A stretch of 64,000 bases of DNA, taken from NCBI RefSeq assembly GCF_040049215.1, contig NZ_JBDZDN010000008.1, positions 1 to 64,000 of the forward strand, given 5' to 3'. Origin of the DNA: Mesorhizobium_K sp040049215. GTDB lineage: Bacteria > Pseudomonadota > Alphaproteobacteria > Rhizobiales > Rhizobiaceae. Position numbers and translations under genes: made by a program. Positions 18,351 through 26,882 of this stretch are shown piece by piece. The first letter of the stretch is position 1. The number at the start of each line of letters is the position of its first letter. The notes beneath the pieces are model-generated. The model made no database searches. It was given only the letters and a program-made list of their open reading frames with translations, and had not been told where the DNA came from.

Positions 18351-18390
18351 GGCTACTCTCGGGGCGGCAGCGCTACTCTCGGGGCGGCAG
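18351..18390. repeat. 20-bp tandem duplication at a gene end
   Basis: Two adjacent 20-base copies differ only at the first base (GGCTACTCTCGGGGCGGCAG and the same with C first). The second copy contains the last codons and stop of the minus-strand LysR gene, so the duplication repeats the gene's own 3' end without altering the protein. It looks like a recent slippage event. Confidence 0.8.
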
Positions 18391-19311
18391 CAATTCCAGG
18401 AACTTGCTGGCCGCGAAGTAGCGCGGGCTGGCTGCGTTTGTGACGAGAAAGATGTCGTCCTCAAGGCCGTTGATTAGGTCTGTCACGGCGCAGAGCTTTC
18501 CCTGCTCAAGTTCCGGCAATACCGTGTCATTCGGCAAGAGAGCCACACCCACGCCAGCCATCAGAAGCCGCTTCAGCTCTCCATAGTCGAGAGATTGACC
18601 GGCCTTGCGACGGCCCCAGCCGTAACGCAGCCGGAAGTTCTTCACGATCTGGGCTTCGTCCGTCCCTGGAATGACGAAAGCTTCGTCTGCGAGAGCCTCG
18701 AAGTCGGCCGTGATGCGATTAGCCAAGGGATGCGTAGGCCCACACACGACCAGATGCCGCTCGCTGAAAAGAAACTCGTAGCTCAAACGCGAATCCATGC
18801 GCGGATCCGGACAAATGCCGACGTCCGCATCGCCGTTCAGCACCATATCCTCAATTTGAGGGTAGGGGGCGACATGTATGCTGAGTTCGGCCCTGGGATA
18901 CTTGACGGCGAAGGCGCGTATTGTCCGGTCGAAGCGGTCGCTGACGATGTTTCCCACCGTGGCTATCTGCAACTGGATGGTCAACTCATTGTCGATCTCG
19001 TCTAAAACCGTCTGCAGCGACCCGATGAGTTGGTCTAGCTTGGCGGCAAGTTCGGCGAGCTGGATGCCATGGTCAGTAAGAGCAAATCCCCCCGGACCTC
19101 GCTCGCAAAGGATTTTGCCTAGATAATCCTCGAGCCGCTTGAGCGCACTGCTGACAGCCGGCTGCTGACGCGACATTGCCTTGGCAGCGTTCGTCACCCC
19201 GTCGTTCTTCACGATCTCGTGGAAGACCTTGATCAGATTCCAATCCAAGTTCCGGACAAACCGGCGTGCCGACAGAGATTCGCTAAGCTGCCGTTCAGCC
19301 CTGTTTGCCAT
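18373..19311 (-). CDS. LysR-family transcriptional regulator
   Basis: A 312-residue LysR protein. The winged helix-turn-helix is at about 22-80 (NLIKVFHEIVKNDGVTNAAK, SRQQPAVSSALKRLEDYLG) and the effector-binding domain follows. The ATG at 19311 has AGAGGA upstream and gives the normal length, while 19392 is only a TTG. Divergent from the guanidine hydrolase gene with an A/T-rich region between, so it most likely regulates that gene and possibly itself. It is convergent with the Pot-type operon. Confidence 0.85.
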   Translation of the reverse strand: MANRAERQLSESLSARRFVRNLDWNLIKVFHEIVKNDGVTNAAKAMSRQQPAVSSALKRLEDYLGKILCERGPGGFALTDHGIQLAELAAKLDQLIGSLQTVLDEIDNELTIQLQIATVGNIVSDRFDRTIRAFAVKYPRAELSIHVAPYPQIEDMVLNGDADVGICPDPRMDSRLSYEFLFSERHLVVCGPTHPLANRITADFEALADEAFVIPGTDEAQIVKNFRLRYGWGRRKAGQSLDYGELKRLLMAGVGVALLPNDTVLPELEQGKLCAVTDLINGLEDDIFLVTNAASPRYFAASKFLELLPPRE

Positions 19312-19614
19312 ACGAATCCTCTGAATCATCAACCAGACAACGCGTGTGACCGCGGGGCTCACGCCGCAGATCGGTACTCTGGATTGATACAATCAATGCT
19401 CTAGATTGATGTTTAAAACGTTTAAGCAATAAGTGTCAATCCTTATAATATGCCAGTTGAAACTTGAATATTGATTATAATGTAATCGCATATTTGAAGT
19501 ATAAATACAGTTATCGTATTTACACCTTCAATTCGGTGAGGGGACTTTAAGCGCCAACAGCCCAAGGTCTTTTCGTTTGTCAGCGTTATCATCTCAGAAC
19601 GAGGTTAGGGGACT
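19312..19614. promoter_or_regulatory. A/T-rich divergent regulatory region
   Basis: About 300 bases between the LysR gene and the guanidine hydrolase gene. They are strikingly A/T-rich from 19400 to 19540 compared with the rest of the window. TATAAT sequences occur at 19444-19449 and 19476-19481, and TTGAAA or TTGAAG are nearby, but no pair has ideal spacing. I looked for a guanidine riboswitch (ykkC types) and saw no convincing one. Confidence 0.5.
19383..19410. promoter_or_regulatory. Probable LysR operator
   Basis: ATTGAT-ACA-ATCAAT (19383-19397) is a perfect interrupted palindrome fitting the LysR T-N11-A rule, followed by a third half-site ATTGAT at 19405-19410. It lies 70-100 bases upstream of the LysR start, in the divergent region, where LysR recognition sites normally are. 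Confidence 0.55.
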
Positions 19615-20841
19615 ATGGGACAGGGACCGCACGAACACGATGGCCATCACGACCATTCACATCCCGATGAGATAAGAAACGCGACGGATGGAACCCAGGC
19701 GCTGGAGCGGCTGTCGCGCATTTCCCAGACAAAGCAGGCTGAAGAAACCGCCCGATCCCTGGAATTGGGCCTCGAAGCCGCGCCTTCGGTGATCGATCGC
19801 AGCATTTCGCTCTTTAGCCGCGGTCATCAGCCTGCCTTCGCGGGCATCAATACCTTCATGAAAGTTCCCTACTGCGAGGACATCCGCAAGGTCGGGCAGT
19901 ACGAAGCCGCATTCGTCGGCGCTCCGTTCGATTCGGCGACCACCTATAGACCTGGCACGCGCTTCGGCCCTCAGGCCGTGCGCCGCATCTCGGCCCTTTA
20001 CGATGGTTACTGGTTCGACGGCGGCGTCGATATCTATGAGGAATTGGACCTGTGTGACGCCGGCGACATCTTCGTCATCCCTGGCAATATCGAGAAGACC
20101 TTCGACCAGGTCACCAAGGCCGTATCGCACATCTACACCTCCGGTGTGTTCCCGATCATTTGCGGCGGCGATCACAGCCTAGGGTTCCCGAATGTGCGAG
20201 GCATCGCGCCCCACATCGACGGAAATGTCGGCATCATCCACATCGACCGTCACATCGATATTCAGGAGAAGGATATGGATGAGCGGATGCATACCACGCC
20301 GTGGTTTTGGACCACGCATGAAGGGCGCGAGACGACCCACCGAGACCACAGCCACATGCATGATGTCGGGCTCCCGAACTGCCATCCCAAGAATCTGGTG
20401 CAGCTCGGAATCGGCGGATGGTACGGCAATCGTCCGGGCAGTGCGGTTGCGCATAGGCGGGGCACCAGCGTCATGACAATGTTCGACCTGGAGAAGCATG
20501 GCGCGCGCAAAGTCGCGGAAATGGCCTTGGAGATGGCTTGGGACGGTTGCAAGGCCGTCTACCTGTCGTTCGATATCGATTCGATTGACCCCGGTTTTGC
20601 CCCAGGTACGGGCTCGCCGGAGCCGGGTGGCCTGATGCCGCGCGAGGCGTTCGAGATCATTCGCACCATTGCCGCCGAGGGACTATGCGGCATGGAGGTC
20701 GTGGAGGTGTCCCCGCCTTACGACGTCAATGACAATACCGCGCAGCTCGCGTGCCGCGTCGTCCTGGATACACTCGGGACGCTGATCGCCAACGGCAAGC
20801 TAGGTCATCGCGAGAAAGCGCGATTGCCCGGTGCTCGCTGA
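19615..20841 (+). CDS. gdmH: Probable Ni-dependent guanidine hydrolase (ureohydrolase family)
   Basis: A 408-residue ureohydrolase. Ligand motifs are complete: GGDHS (H187), D211-R-H213-I-D215 and D320-I-D322. It has the features I associate with guanidine hydrolases such as Synechocystis Sll1077 rather than agmatinases: DRH in place of DAH, the EKDMDERMHTTPWFW segment after it, an N-terminal FSRGHQPAFAGINTF region and the GMEVVEVSPPYD ending. These enzymes split guanidine to urea and ammonia and need nickel. The next gene is a HupE-type nickel permease, which supports this. The N-terminus is histidine-rich (HEHDGHHDHSHPDE, residues 6-19). Most databases would label it agmatinase. Confidence 0.8.
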   Translation: MGQGPHEHDGHHDHSHPDEIRNATDGTQALERLSRISQTKQAEETARSLELGLEAAPSVIDRSISLFSRGHQPAFAGINTFMKVPYCEDIRKVGQYEAAFVGAPFDSATTYRPGTRFGPQAVRRISALYDGYWFDGGVDIYEELDLCDAGDIFVIPGNIEKTFDQVTKAVSHIYTSGVFPIICGGDHSLGFPNVRGIAPHIDGNVGIIHIDRHIDIQEKDMDERMHTTPWFWTTHEGRETTHRDHSHMHDVGLPNCHPKNLVQLGIGGWYGNRPGSAVAHRRGTSVMTMFDLEKHGARKVAEMALEMAWDGCKAVYLSFDIDSIDPGFAPGTGSPEPGGLMPREAFEIIRTIAAEGLCGMEVVEVSPPYDVNDNTAQLACRVVLDTLGTLIANGKLGHREKARLPGAR

Positions 20842-20888
20842 GCAGGTGCTGTTCACCGTCTCTCAACCTTGTCAAATCGAGGCTCGCT

Positions 20889-21488
20889 ATGCTGAAAACT
20901 GCCGCTAGATTCCTGTTGACCGCCGCGGTTGCTTCGCTGCCGTCGCTTGCACTCGCGCATCCTGAATCGGGAAGCGCCGTAAGCTTCGCCCATGGGTTTT
21001 CGCACCCCGTCGGCGGTCTGGACCATGTGCTTGCCATGGTTCTCGTCGGCATGCTGGCGGTGCAACCTGGCGCGCGCGCGGTGTGGTCAGTCCCACTGAC
21101 GTTCCTTTCAGTCATGGCGCTTGGCGGATTGCTGGGGTTCTTCGGCGTTGAACTAACCTTTGTCGAGACGGGTATAGCCGGCTCGACTGTCGTTCTCGGC
21201 GCCATGTTGGCGTTCGAAATTTCGCTTCCCGTGATGGTTGTCACGCTTTTGACAGGTTTTTTCGCACTATTTCACGGCCATGCCCACGGCGCGGAAATGC
21301 CTTCAACCGCTGGTCTTCTGGCCTACGTGACCGGGTTCATCGTGGCCACGGCAGGTCTCCACATCGCGGGTCTTCTAGCAGGGCTGGCTTTTGTCAATGC
21401 CTGGCTGAGAAATGGAACGTTGCTCCTCAAAGGCGTTGGCGCAGCCGCCTCGCTTTCCGGTGTGGCTATCCTATTTGGCGTGATCTGA
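20889..21488 (+). CDS. hupE: HupE/UreJ-family nickel permease
   Basis: A 199-residue membrane protein with a signal-like N-terminus ending LALA, followed by the family signature HPVGGLDHVLAMVLVGMLA (residues about 39-57) and five to six further membrane segments. A second histidine-rich motif, FHGHAHGAEM, is typical of the family. HupE/UreJ proteins take up nickel for urease or hydrogenase. No urease or hydrogenase gene is nearby, so supplying the adjacent guanidine hydrolase is the likely role. ATG at 20889, 47 bases after the upstream stop, same operon. Confidence 0.85.
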   Translation: MLKTAARFLLTAAVASLPSLALAHPESGSAVSFAHGFSHPVGGLDHVLAMVLVGMLAVQPGARAVWSVPLTFLSVMALGGLLGFFGVELTFVETGIAGSTVVLGAMLAFEISLPVMVVTLLTGFFALFHGHAHGAEMPSTAGLLAYVTGFIVATAGLHIAGLLAGLAFVNAWLRNGTLLLKGVGAAASLSGVAILFGVI

Positions 21489-21695
21489 AATGCGGATTGC
21501 ATTCCTTCGGCGCCTATCGTGTTTGCGCCGTAGTTTATACTGGCTCGCTTCAGTCAGGGCGGGGCGATATCGAAATCATGCCCCCGCTGACCAAGTCGCG
21601 AAACGCGATAAACGCATGTGATGCATTAGTCAGCGACCGCAACGGATTCGCATCGCCTACCGCCCTGCTGCTCCTGGCAGGGGGAGAAGGCAAAG

Positions 21696-22991
21696 TCACC
21701 GGACCAAAATTGCTCTCAGATCATTTACATTTGTTCCGGTCGGGCCGGTTACAAAAAGATCGCCTACGGCTTTGAACGCTGTCCAGGCATTGTTGCCGGC
21801 GAGCATGGCCTTGGCATCAACGCCGACGGCACGCATGCGGGCGACAGTGGAGCCGTCGCAGAAGGCACCGGCATTGGATTCCGAACCGTCGATGCCGTCG
21901 GTGTCCGCCGCAAGTGCGTTGATGCCATTTAGCCCGTCGATGCCGATGGCGAAAGCGAGCAGGAATTCAGAGTTGCGGCCGCCCTTGCCCTTCGCGCGCA
22001 GCGTCACCGTCGTCTCGCCGCCAGACAGGATCAGCACCGGCTTGGTGAAAGGACGGTTGCGTGTCGCCACTTCCCGCGCGATCGCGGCATGGACTGAACC
22101 GACCTCGCGCGCCTCGCCCTCTAAGGCATCGGACAGGATGACCGCTTCAATGCCTTGTCTCCTGGAGTCGGCAGCGGCTGCCTCCAGCGAGACCGAGGCA
22201 GAGGCGATCAAATAGACCTCATTGCGCGCGAATTTTTCGTCTGCCGGATCGGGGGCAGTGGCCGCACGAGAATTGATGTGCGCCATGACGGCGTCCGGGA
22301 ATTTCATGCCGTAGGCTGCTATCGCGGCCAGCGCGTCGGCGCGGCTGCCGGTATCTGGCACAGTCGGACCGGATGCGACAAGTGCAAGATTGTCGCCGGG
22401 AATATCTGAAACGACTAGTGAGACGACCTTGGCCGGCCAGGCCACGGCGGCAAGGCGCCCACCCTTGATTGTGGAGATGTGCTTGCGGATGGTATTCATT
22501 GCCGCGATCGGAGCGCCTGAGGCGAGCAACGCCTGATTAACTGCGATCTCGTCGGCCAGTGATATGCCCGGAGCAGGAGAGGGCAGCAAGGCCGATCCTC
22601 CGCCGCAGATTAGCGCAACGACGAGATCGTCATCTGTCAGACCCGCGACTTTCTCGAGCAGGCGGCGCGAGCCCATCAGTCCCGCCTCGTCCGGCACGGG
22701 ATGCGCTGATTCAACGATCTCGATGCGCTCCGTCGGGGCGGAATAGCCGTAGCGCGTGATGACCAACCCATCGATCGGCCCATCCCATGCCTTTTCGAAA
22801 GCCACGGCCATCTGCGCCGCGCCCTTGCCGGCGCCGACGACAACAGTGCGGCCCTTCGGCTTTTGCGGCAGGTGGCCTCGGATTGTTAGTTTCGCGTCGG
22901 CTGCGGCAACAGCCGCATCAAAGATCGAGCTCAGGAAGGTTTTTGGGTTGAGAGGTTCCGAGGATGTTGAGAGATTTCGAGCGTTGGCCAT
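21696..22991 (-). CDS. gckA: Glycerate 2-kinase (GckA/TtuD, MOFRL family)
   Basis: A 431-residue kinase that makes 2-phosphoglycerate from D-glycerate and ATP. It has VVGAGKGAAQMA near residue 51, CGGGSALL near 130, the NTIRKHISTIKGGRLA segment near 163-178, SDIPGD near 195 and a C-terminal MOFRL domain (GGETTVTLRAKGKGGRNSEF). Older annotations call such proteins hydroxypyruvate reductase. It starts 10 bases behind the aminotransferase-dehydrogenase fusion gene, so the two are co-translated, which places glycerate as the intermediate passed between them. Confidence 0.87.
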   Translation of the reverse strand: MANARNLSTSSEPLNPKTFLSSIFDAAVAAADAKLTIRGHLPQKPKGRTVVVGAGKGAAQMAVAFEKAWDGPIDGLVITRYGYSAPTERIEIVESAHPVPDEAGLMGSRRLLEKVAGLTDDDLVVALICGGGSALLPSPAPGISLADEIAVNQALLASGAPIAAMNTIRKHISTIKGGRLAAVAWPAKVVSLVVSDIPGDNLALVASGPTVPDTGSRADALAAIAAYGMKFPDAVMAHINSRAATAPDPADEKFARNEVYLIASASVSLEAAAADSRRQGIEAVILSDALEGEAREVGSVHAAIAREVATRNRPFTKPVLILSGGETTVTLRAKGKGGRNSEFLLAFAIGIDGLNGINALAADTDGIDGSESNAGAFCDGSTVARMRAVGVDAKAMLAGNNAWTAFKAVGDLFVTGPTGTNVNDLRAILVR

Positions 22992-23001
22992 AGCTCATGT
23001 T

Positions 23002-25962
23002 TCATCCATGACGGCCTTCGATGCCCAAGCGCTCCATTAAGGTTCTATAGAGATTGGACGTCCTGACCAGAGTGGAGCCGTGACGATCGATGAGATCACC
23101 AAGCCGGTCCGCGCCAGATACGGATGATAAGGCCCCCCAGATCGATGAAAGTTCCTCCGTCGCCTCTCTGGCAAGCTTTATGTCGTGTGACCCGCACGCT
23201 GATAGGATTTCGCGTCGGGTGACCGCGCCGACTCCGGGGACCGTTTGCGCGCCCGCATTGCTGTAGCCTTCAGGCAGATCGCCTTTCAGATTGGTCACAC
23301 GACGGTTCACGATCGCATCGATGATCTGGTCCACCGCCTGCTTGGCGCCTTCAACGCGCGAAGGGTGATCTGTGTCCGCGGCAACATGGGGAAGCAGTTC
23401 GACTTTGCCCCGATGTCGCACCTCCAGCGGAAGATATGGCGCGAGCGGCCCGCGCACGCTTCCGTCCGCGTTGCGGAACAGATCCGCGTCGATGGAGGCA
23501 TGACGTACCTTGCCGGATGTCAGGGCCGCGTCGAGCGCCCCGACATCGACCAACTCCCCGCGATCGAAGTTGATCAGAACGGCATTGTCGGACAAGGCAA
23601 AAAGGACCTCCTTTCCTATAATCCCGGCGTTGGCGTATTCGCCCTTTTCACGGTTCATACCGCCGAGCCCTACATGCGGCGTAATGACAGCGGCACCCTT
23701 GGCGGCTTCGATGATGGTGGCGGCGTAGGCGAAACCTTCGGATTCTATCCAAGGCCGATGTTTTTCCCTCGCATGCACGGTCACGTGCATACCGAAGCTC
23801 TTGGCGAGTTTTGCGACCTGTCGGCCGATATTGCCGTAGCCTACAACCGCTATCCGCGTGCTTTCGAGTTTCTCGGTTGGAAATTCCTTGAGATTCTTTC
23901 CGGTGTCGAAATCGGCGCCCACGACGCGCCGATGCAGGGCATCGACATCAAGATCGGGCAGAACTCTCAACAGCGACTTGAAGACCATTTGCGCGGTGGC
24001 GCGGCTGTTGAAGCTTGGCGTATTCATCAGCGGGGCGCTGCCGCCGACGCCATCGCTTCCACCCCAGGACCGCGAACCCATATTGCCGGTTCCCGCTCCG
24101 ATCCGCACGCCGCCTTCCGGAAAGACCGAATCTGCCGGCAGGAAGGTTGCCGCGGCGATCACTGCGTCATAGCGGGCATCCTGGGTGACCGGCAGCAATT
24201 CGGCTTCGGTGGACAGATCCGGCTGGTAGAAGAAATGGATTCGTCCAGGCTCGAGCGCCGCTCGGTCCGTCAGCGGCCCGTCATGGAAGACGCCGCCTCT
24301 GGCTTCGATGTGCCTTTGCACCTCGGAATGGTCCGCTCTCGCGTAAGGCGCCGTGCGTCTCAAGCCGACAGGATCGGCGATCAGGACCGTGGCGGTGCGT
24401 CTCTGGACCAACTCGGCCGAGACGCTCCCCGGAGCGGGGAGAAATTTTCCTTTCTTGCCCATTTCTTCCTCAAGAACCACAACCTTCGCGCGCCCGTAGG
24501 CATAAGCAATATTTTCGAGAAGCGCGGTGACATCGGTGGGAAGGCGGATGCCGCCGATCCAGGCGCGGTAATCGCCAGGGGTTCCCGGGAACGCGTTGAC
24601 ATAGCGGGCTACGTCCAAGCCGCGCTCATGCTCGCCGTTCGGGTGCGTGATTCCCTCATAACCCAGCAGTTGTTTCGAACGCATCACGATGCGCGCCTGA
24701 ATGGCCGGGTCGGAGATGTCGGGATCGACTATTTTCAGCAAGGTTACCGCGGTTCCCCGGCTTTCCGGGTTTGCGACGCCCAATTGCAGGAGGTTTTGGC
24801 CGGCAATCCATTCTTCGACGGTTTCGCGGTTCTGCCCCGATCTGCGGTTCAACTCGGCGAGCGGGCCGATCATGCGCTCGCAGCGAAGAAGGCCGAATGT
24901 CGTCTCGGCAAAAGCGAGTATCGAGTAGGTGTTGATGATCCCACCCAGCATCTTGTCCTGTTCGGGATCGTAGAAAGGCCCAACCTGGACAGTGCGGGTG
25001 CCGGAAATCGAACGCTTCGGGTCCACCGGCGCCGCAAGTTTGAACTGACGCGGAATGGCGAAGCATGGATCGCTCTGGTTGCGCTCGATCAACGCGAGCG
25101 CCTGCGGCGTGAACGAGGCGATGAAATAGCCGGACACGCCGCCGATCGCTTTCTGGAAAGGGGTGAACATGCAAATCTTGGACATGGCGTCGCGGATCGT
25201 CGCCGGTTTCCACGGCATTGCTCCGAGCATAGATGTTACGTCGAGAACGGCGTGACGATTGTCCGGATCGCGCCCGAGCCATTCCAGTAGATTGTTCATG
25301 TCTTGTTGCGTGTAGGTGGTGGCGCCGGTCGTCTCGTGTCCCACGCCGATAAAGATTCGAATTCCGAGTTCATCGAGCTTGTCGGCAGATGGGATCGCGC
25401 CTTCGCCGTCAGCGAAATGCAGGCGGCTTTCATCACCACCCCGGCTCTTTCGGTGCAGTTCGATCAGTTGCGCGCCCCAGGATTGCCGAAAGAACCCGCC
25501 CGAACCACCGGTCGGTGTTTCGGGGCGCGACGTGTCGATAAAAATGTGCTGATTTAGATCGGACGTGTTCAGCAGGTGGAGGACACAGACCGTAAAGCCG
25601 CTGTGTCCGCCTCCCAACCCGACCGCTATTTTGTTGGCCTTGGGGAATTCGAAATAGCGATGAATCTCGCGCATCATGTCGCAGAGAATCTTGTCGGCCG
25701 GATAGCCCCGATGCATGCTGCGGGCGAGTTCGCCGGCGGTAAAGGCGCCGATATCCCGCCCGGTATCGTCAAGCTTCCTGTAGCGGCTCTCAAGCCACGC
25801 CTCGAACTCGAACCGTAACCGGCGGCGCTCTACTTCGTCGGATGTGCCGTCGGTGATTGGACCTACGCCGAAAAAGGGGTTTGATACACGCCTGGGTGGG
25901 CAAGCGCCGGCATCGTCCAACGCCCGTTGACGTTGTTTTTCCAAGACATGAAGGTCCGTCAT
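23002..25962 (-). CDS. Aminotransferase / D-2-hydroxyacid dehydrogenase fusion
   Basis: A 986-residue two-enzyme protein. Residues about 1-500 are a class V PLP aminotransferase related to phosphoserine aminotransferase, with D241 (VLDVTSMLG) and the likely PLP lysine K271 (TPFQKAIGG). Residues about 520-900 are a D-2-hydroxyacid dehydrogenase: NAD motif GYGNIG at 708-713, catalytic R801 (FDRGELVD), histidine 859 (LLPHVAADT). A tail of about 90 residues follows. It could be SerC-SerA for serine synthesis or, given the adjacent glycerate kinase, a serine-glyoxylate-type aminotransferase joined to hydroxypyruvate reductase. The start is one of two adjacent ATGs (25965, 25962) behind GAGAGGA. 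Confidence 0.8.
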   Translation of the reverse strand: MTDLHVLEKQRQRALDDAGACPPRRVSNPFFGVGPITDGTSDEVERRRLRFEFEAWLESRYRKLDDTGRDIGAFTAGELARSMHRGYPADKILCDMMREIHRYFEFPKANKIAVGLGGGHSGFTVCVLHLLNTSDLNQHIFIDTSRPETPTGGSGGFFRQSWGAQLIELHRKSRGGDESRLHFADGEGAIPSADKLDELGIRIFIGVGHETTGATTYTQQDMNNLLEWLGRDPDNRHAVLDVTSMLGAMPWKPATIRDAMSKICMFTPFQKAIGGVSGYFIASFTPQALALIERNQSDPCFAIPRQFKLAAPVDPKRSISGTRTVQVGPFYDPEQDKMLGGIINTYSILAFAETTFGLLRCERMIGPLAELNRRSGQNRETVEEWIAGQNLLQLGVANPESRGTAVTLLKIVDPDISDPAIQARIVMRSKQLLGYEGITHPNGEHERGLDVARYVNAFPGTPGDYRAWIGGIRLPTDVTALLENIAYAYGRAKVVVLEEEMGKKGKFLPAPGSVSAELVQRRTATVLIADPVGLRRTAPYARADHSEVQRHIEARGGVFHDGPLTDRAALEPGRIHFFYQPDLSTEAELLPVTQDARYDAVIAAATFLPADSVFPEGGVRIGAGTGNMGSRSWGGSDGVGGSAPLMNTPSFNSRATAQMVFKSLLRVLPDLDVDALHRRVVGADFDTGKNLKEFPTEKLESTRIAVVGYGNIGRQVAKLAKSFGMHVTVHAREKHRPWIESEGFAYAATIIEAAKGAAVITPHVGLGGMNREKGEYANAGIIGKEVLFALSDNAVLINFDRGELVDVGALDAALTSGKVRHASIDADLFRNADGSVRGPLAPYLPLEVRHRGKVELLPHVAADTDHPSRVEGAKQAVDQIIDAIVNRRVTNLKGDLPEGYSNAGAQTVPGVGAVTRREILSACGSHDIKLAREATEELSSIWGALSSVSGADRLGDLIDRHGSTLVRTSNLYRTLMERLGIEGRHG

Positions 25963-26166
25963 CATTCCTCTCTCTTGCAACGGCTTCTGCATCCGCCCGT
26001 GCCTACCCGCGGCGACATGGCACCAATCTATCGATAGTGTGGTTCCTGTCAATAAGAGGAAACAAAAATTCCTCCCATGAAAATAAGTGCTGATGATGTA
26101 CCCTCATGCAACGTGTTTCCTCGGCGCAAAACAGCTAATCACCGCCGAGAAGGAGAGTGTTATTCA

Positions 26167-26822
26167 ATGACCATGGATTCAACGGACCGGAAGCCGTTGG
26201 CGGGCGGTCAAGAAAGTGTCCTCCGTGCCTTTTCGCAAGGCAGTCAGCGACGAGCGTGAAAAGGTACTGGAGGTGGCCATAGGCCGGGAAGTGCGCGCCG
26301 TGCGCAGGAAGCTCGGGATCACTGTTGCGGATCGTTCGGCCTCGACAGGCATATCGCTTGGAATGCTATCCAAGATCGAGAATGGCGTCACGTCGCCTTC
26401 GCTGACAACCTTGCAGACCCTTTCACGGTCGCTGGGCGTGCCGCTGACCTCGCTCTTTCGCGCCTATGAGGAAGAGCGCAACGCGGTGTTCGTGAAGGCT
26501 GGAGAAGGCGTCGACGTGGAGCGCCGTGGCACGCGCGCGGGCCATCAGTACACGTTGCTCGGCCACATCGGTTCGAACACCAGCGGCGTGGTAGTGGAAC
26601 CTTATCTGATCATCCTGACGGCGGACTCGGACGTGTTTCGCACCTTCCAGCACGACGGGATGGAACTTCTCTACATGCTGCCACCTCTACCAACTGACTC
26701 CAGGAGACAGCTTATTCTTCGACGCCGATGCGCCCCACGGGCCTGAAGAATTGACCAAGCTGCCAATGCGGTACCTGTCCACTATCTCTTATCCGGCAGA
26801 CCAGTTGACCGAGCAAACCTGA
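26167..26822 (+). pseudogene. Broken XRE-cupin regulator
   Basis: Homology to an XRE-cupin regulator runs through three frames. The ATG frame from 26167 reads MTMDSTDRKPLAGGQESVLR and then shifts at a TTTT run (26230-26233). With one T fewer it would continue as AFRKAVSDEREKVLEVAIG. The middle frame carries the helix-turn-helix (about 26270-26460) and half the cupin. Near 26680-26700 a loss of roughly 30 bases plus a frame change removes the segment before PGDSLFFDADAPHGPEEL, which continues in another frame to a stop at 26822. A GTG at 26216 could still express the DNA-binding half. It sits between the fusion gene and soxG. Confidence 0.8.
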
Positions 26823-26882
26823 TTCCGAGTAGTTCGACTAAAAGGGGCCAGCGAACGTCACTCGATCCGTTCGGGCCGGCGC

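Noticed and set aside
19473..19481. GATTATAAT near the guanidine hydrolase promoter as a fourth copy of the shared operator
   Set aside because: Only the A/T core matches and the AGC end is missing; expected by chance in this A/T-rich stretch.
19500..19614. Possible guanidine riboswitch before the guanidine hydrolase gene
   Set aside because: A single ACGA occurs (AGAACGAGG) but no paired ACGR hairpins or ykkC-like core could be drawn; a covariance-model search would settle it.
21489..21695. Gap between hupE and the glycerate kinase gene as a possible small gene or RNA
   Set aside because: The 92-codon frame starting at 21497 runs into the antisense of the kinase gene and no strong hairpin or RNA pattern was seen.
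23245..25290. 681-codon plus-strand frame opposite the aminotransferase-dehydrogenase gene
   Set aside because: Antisense shadow of a well supported fusion protein; no recognisable motifs.
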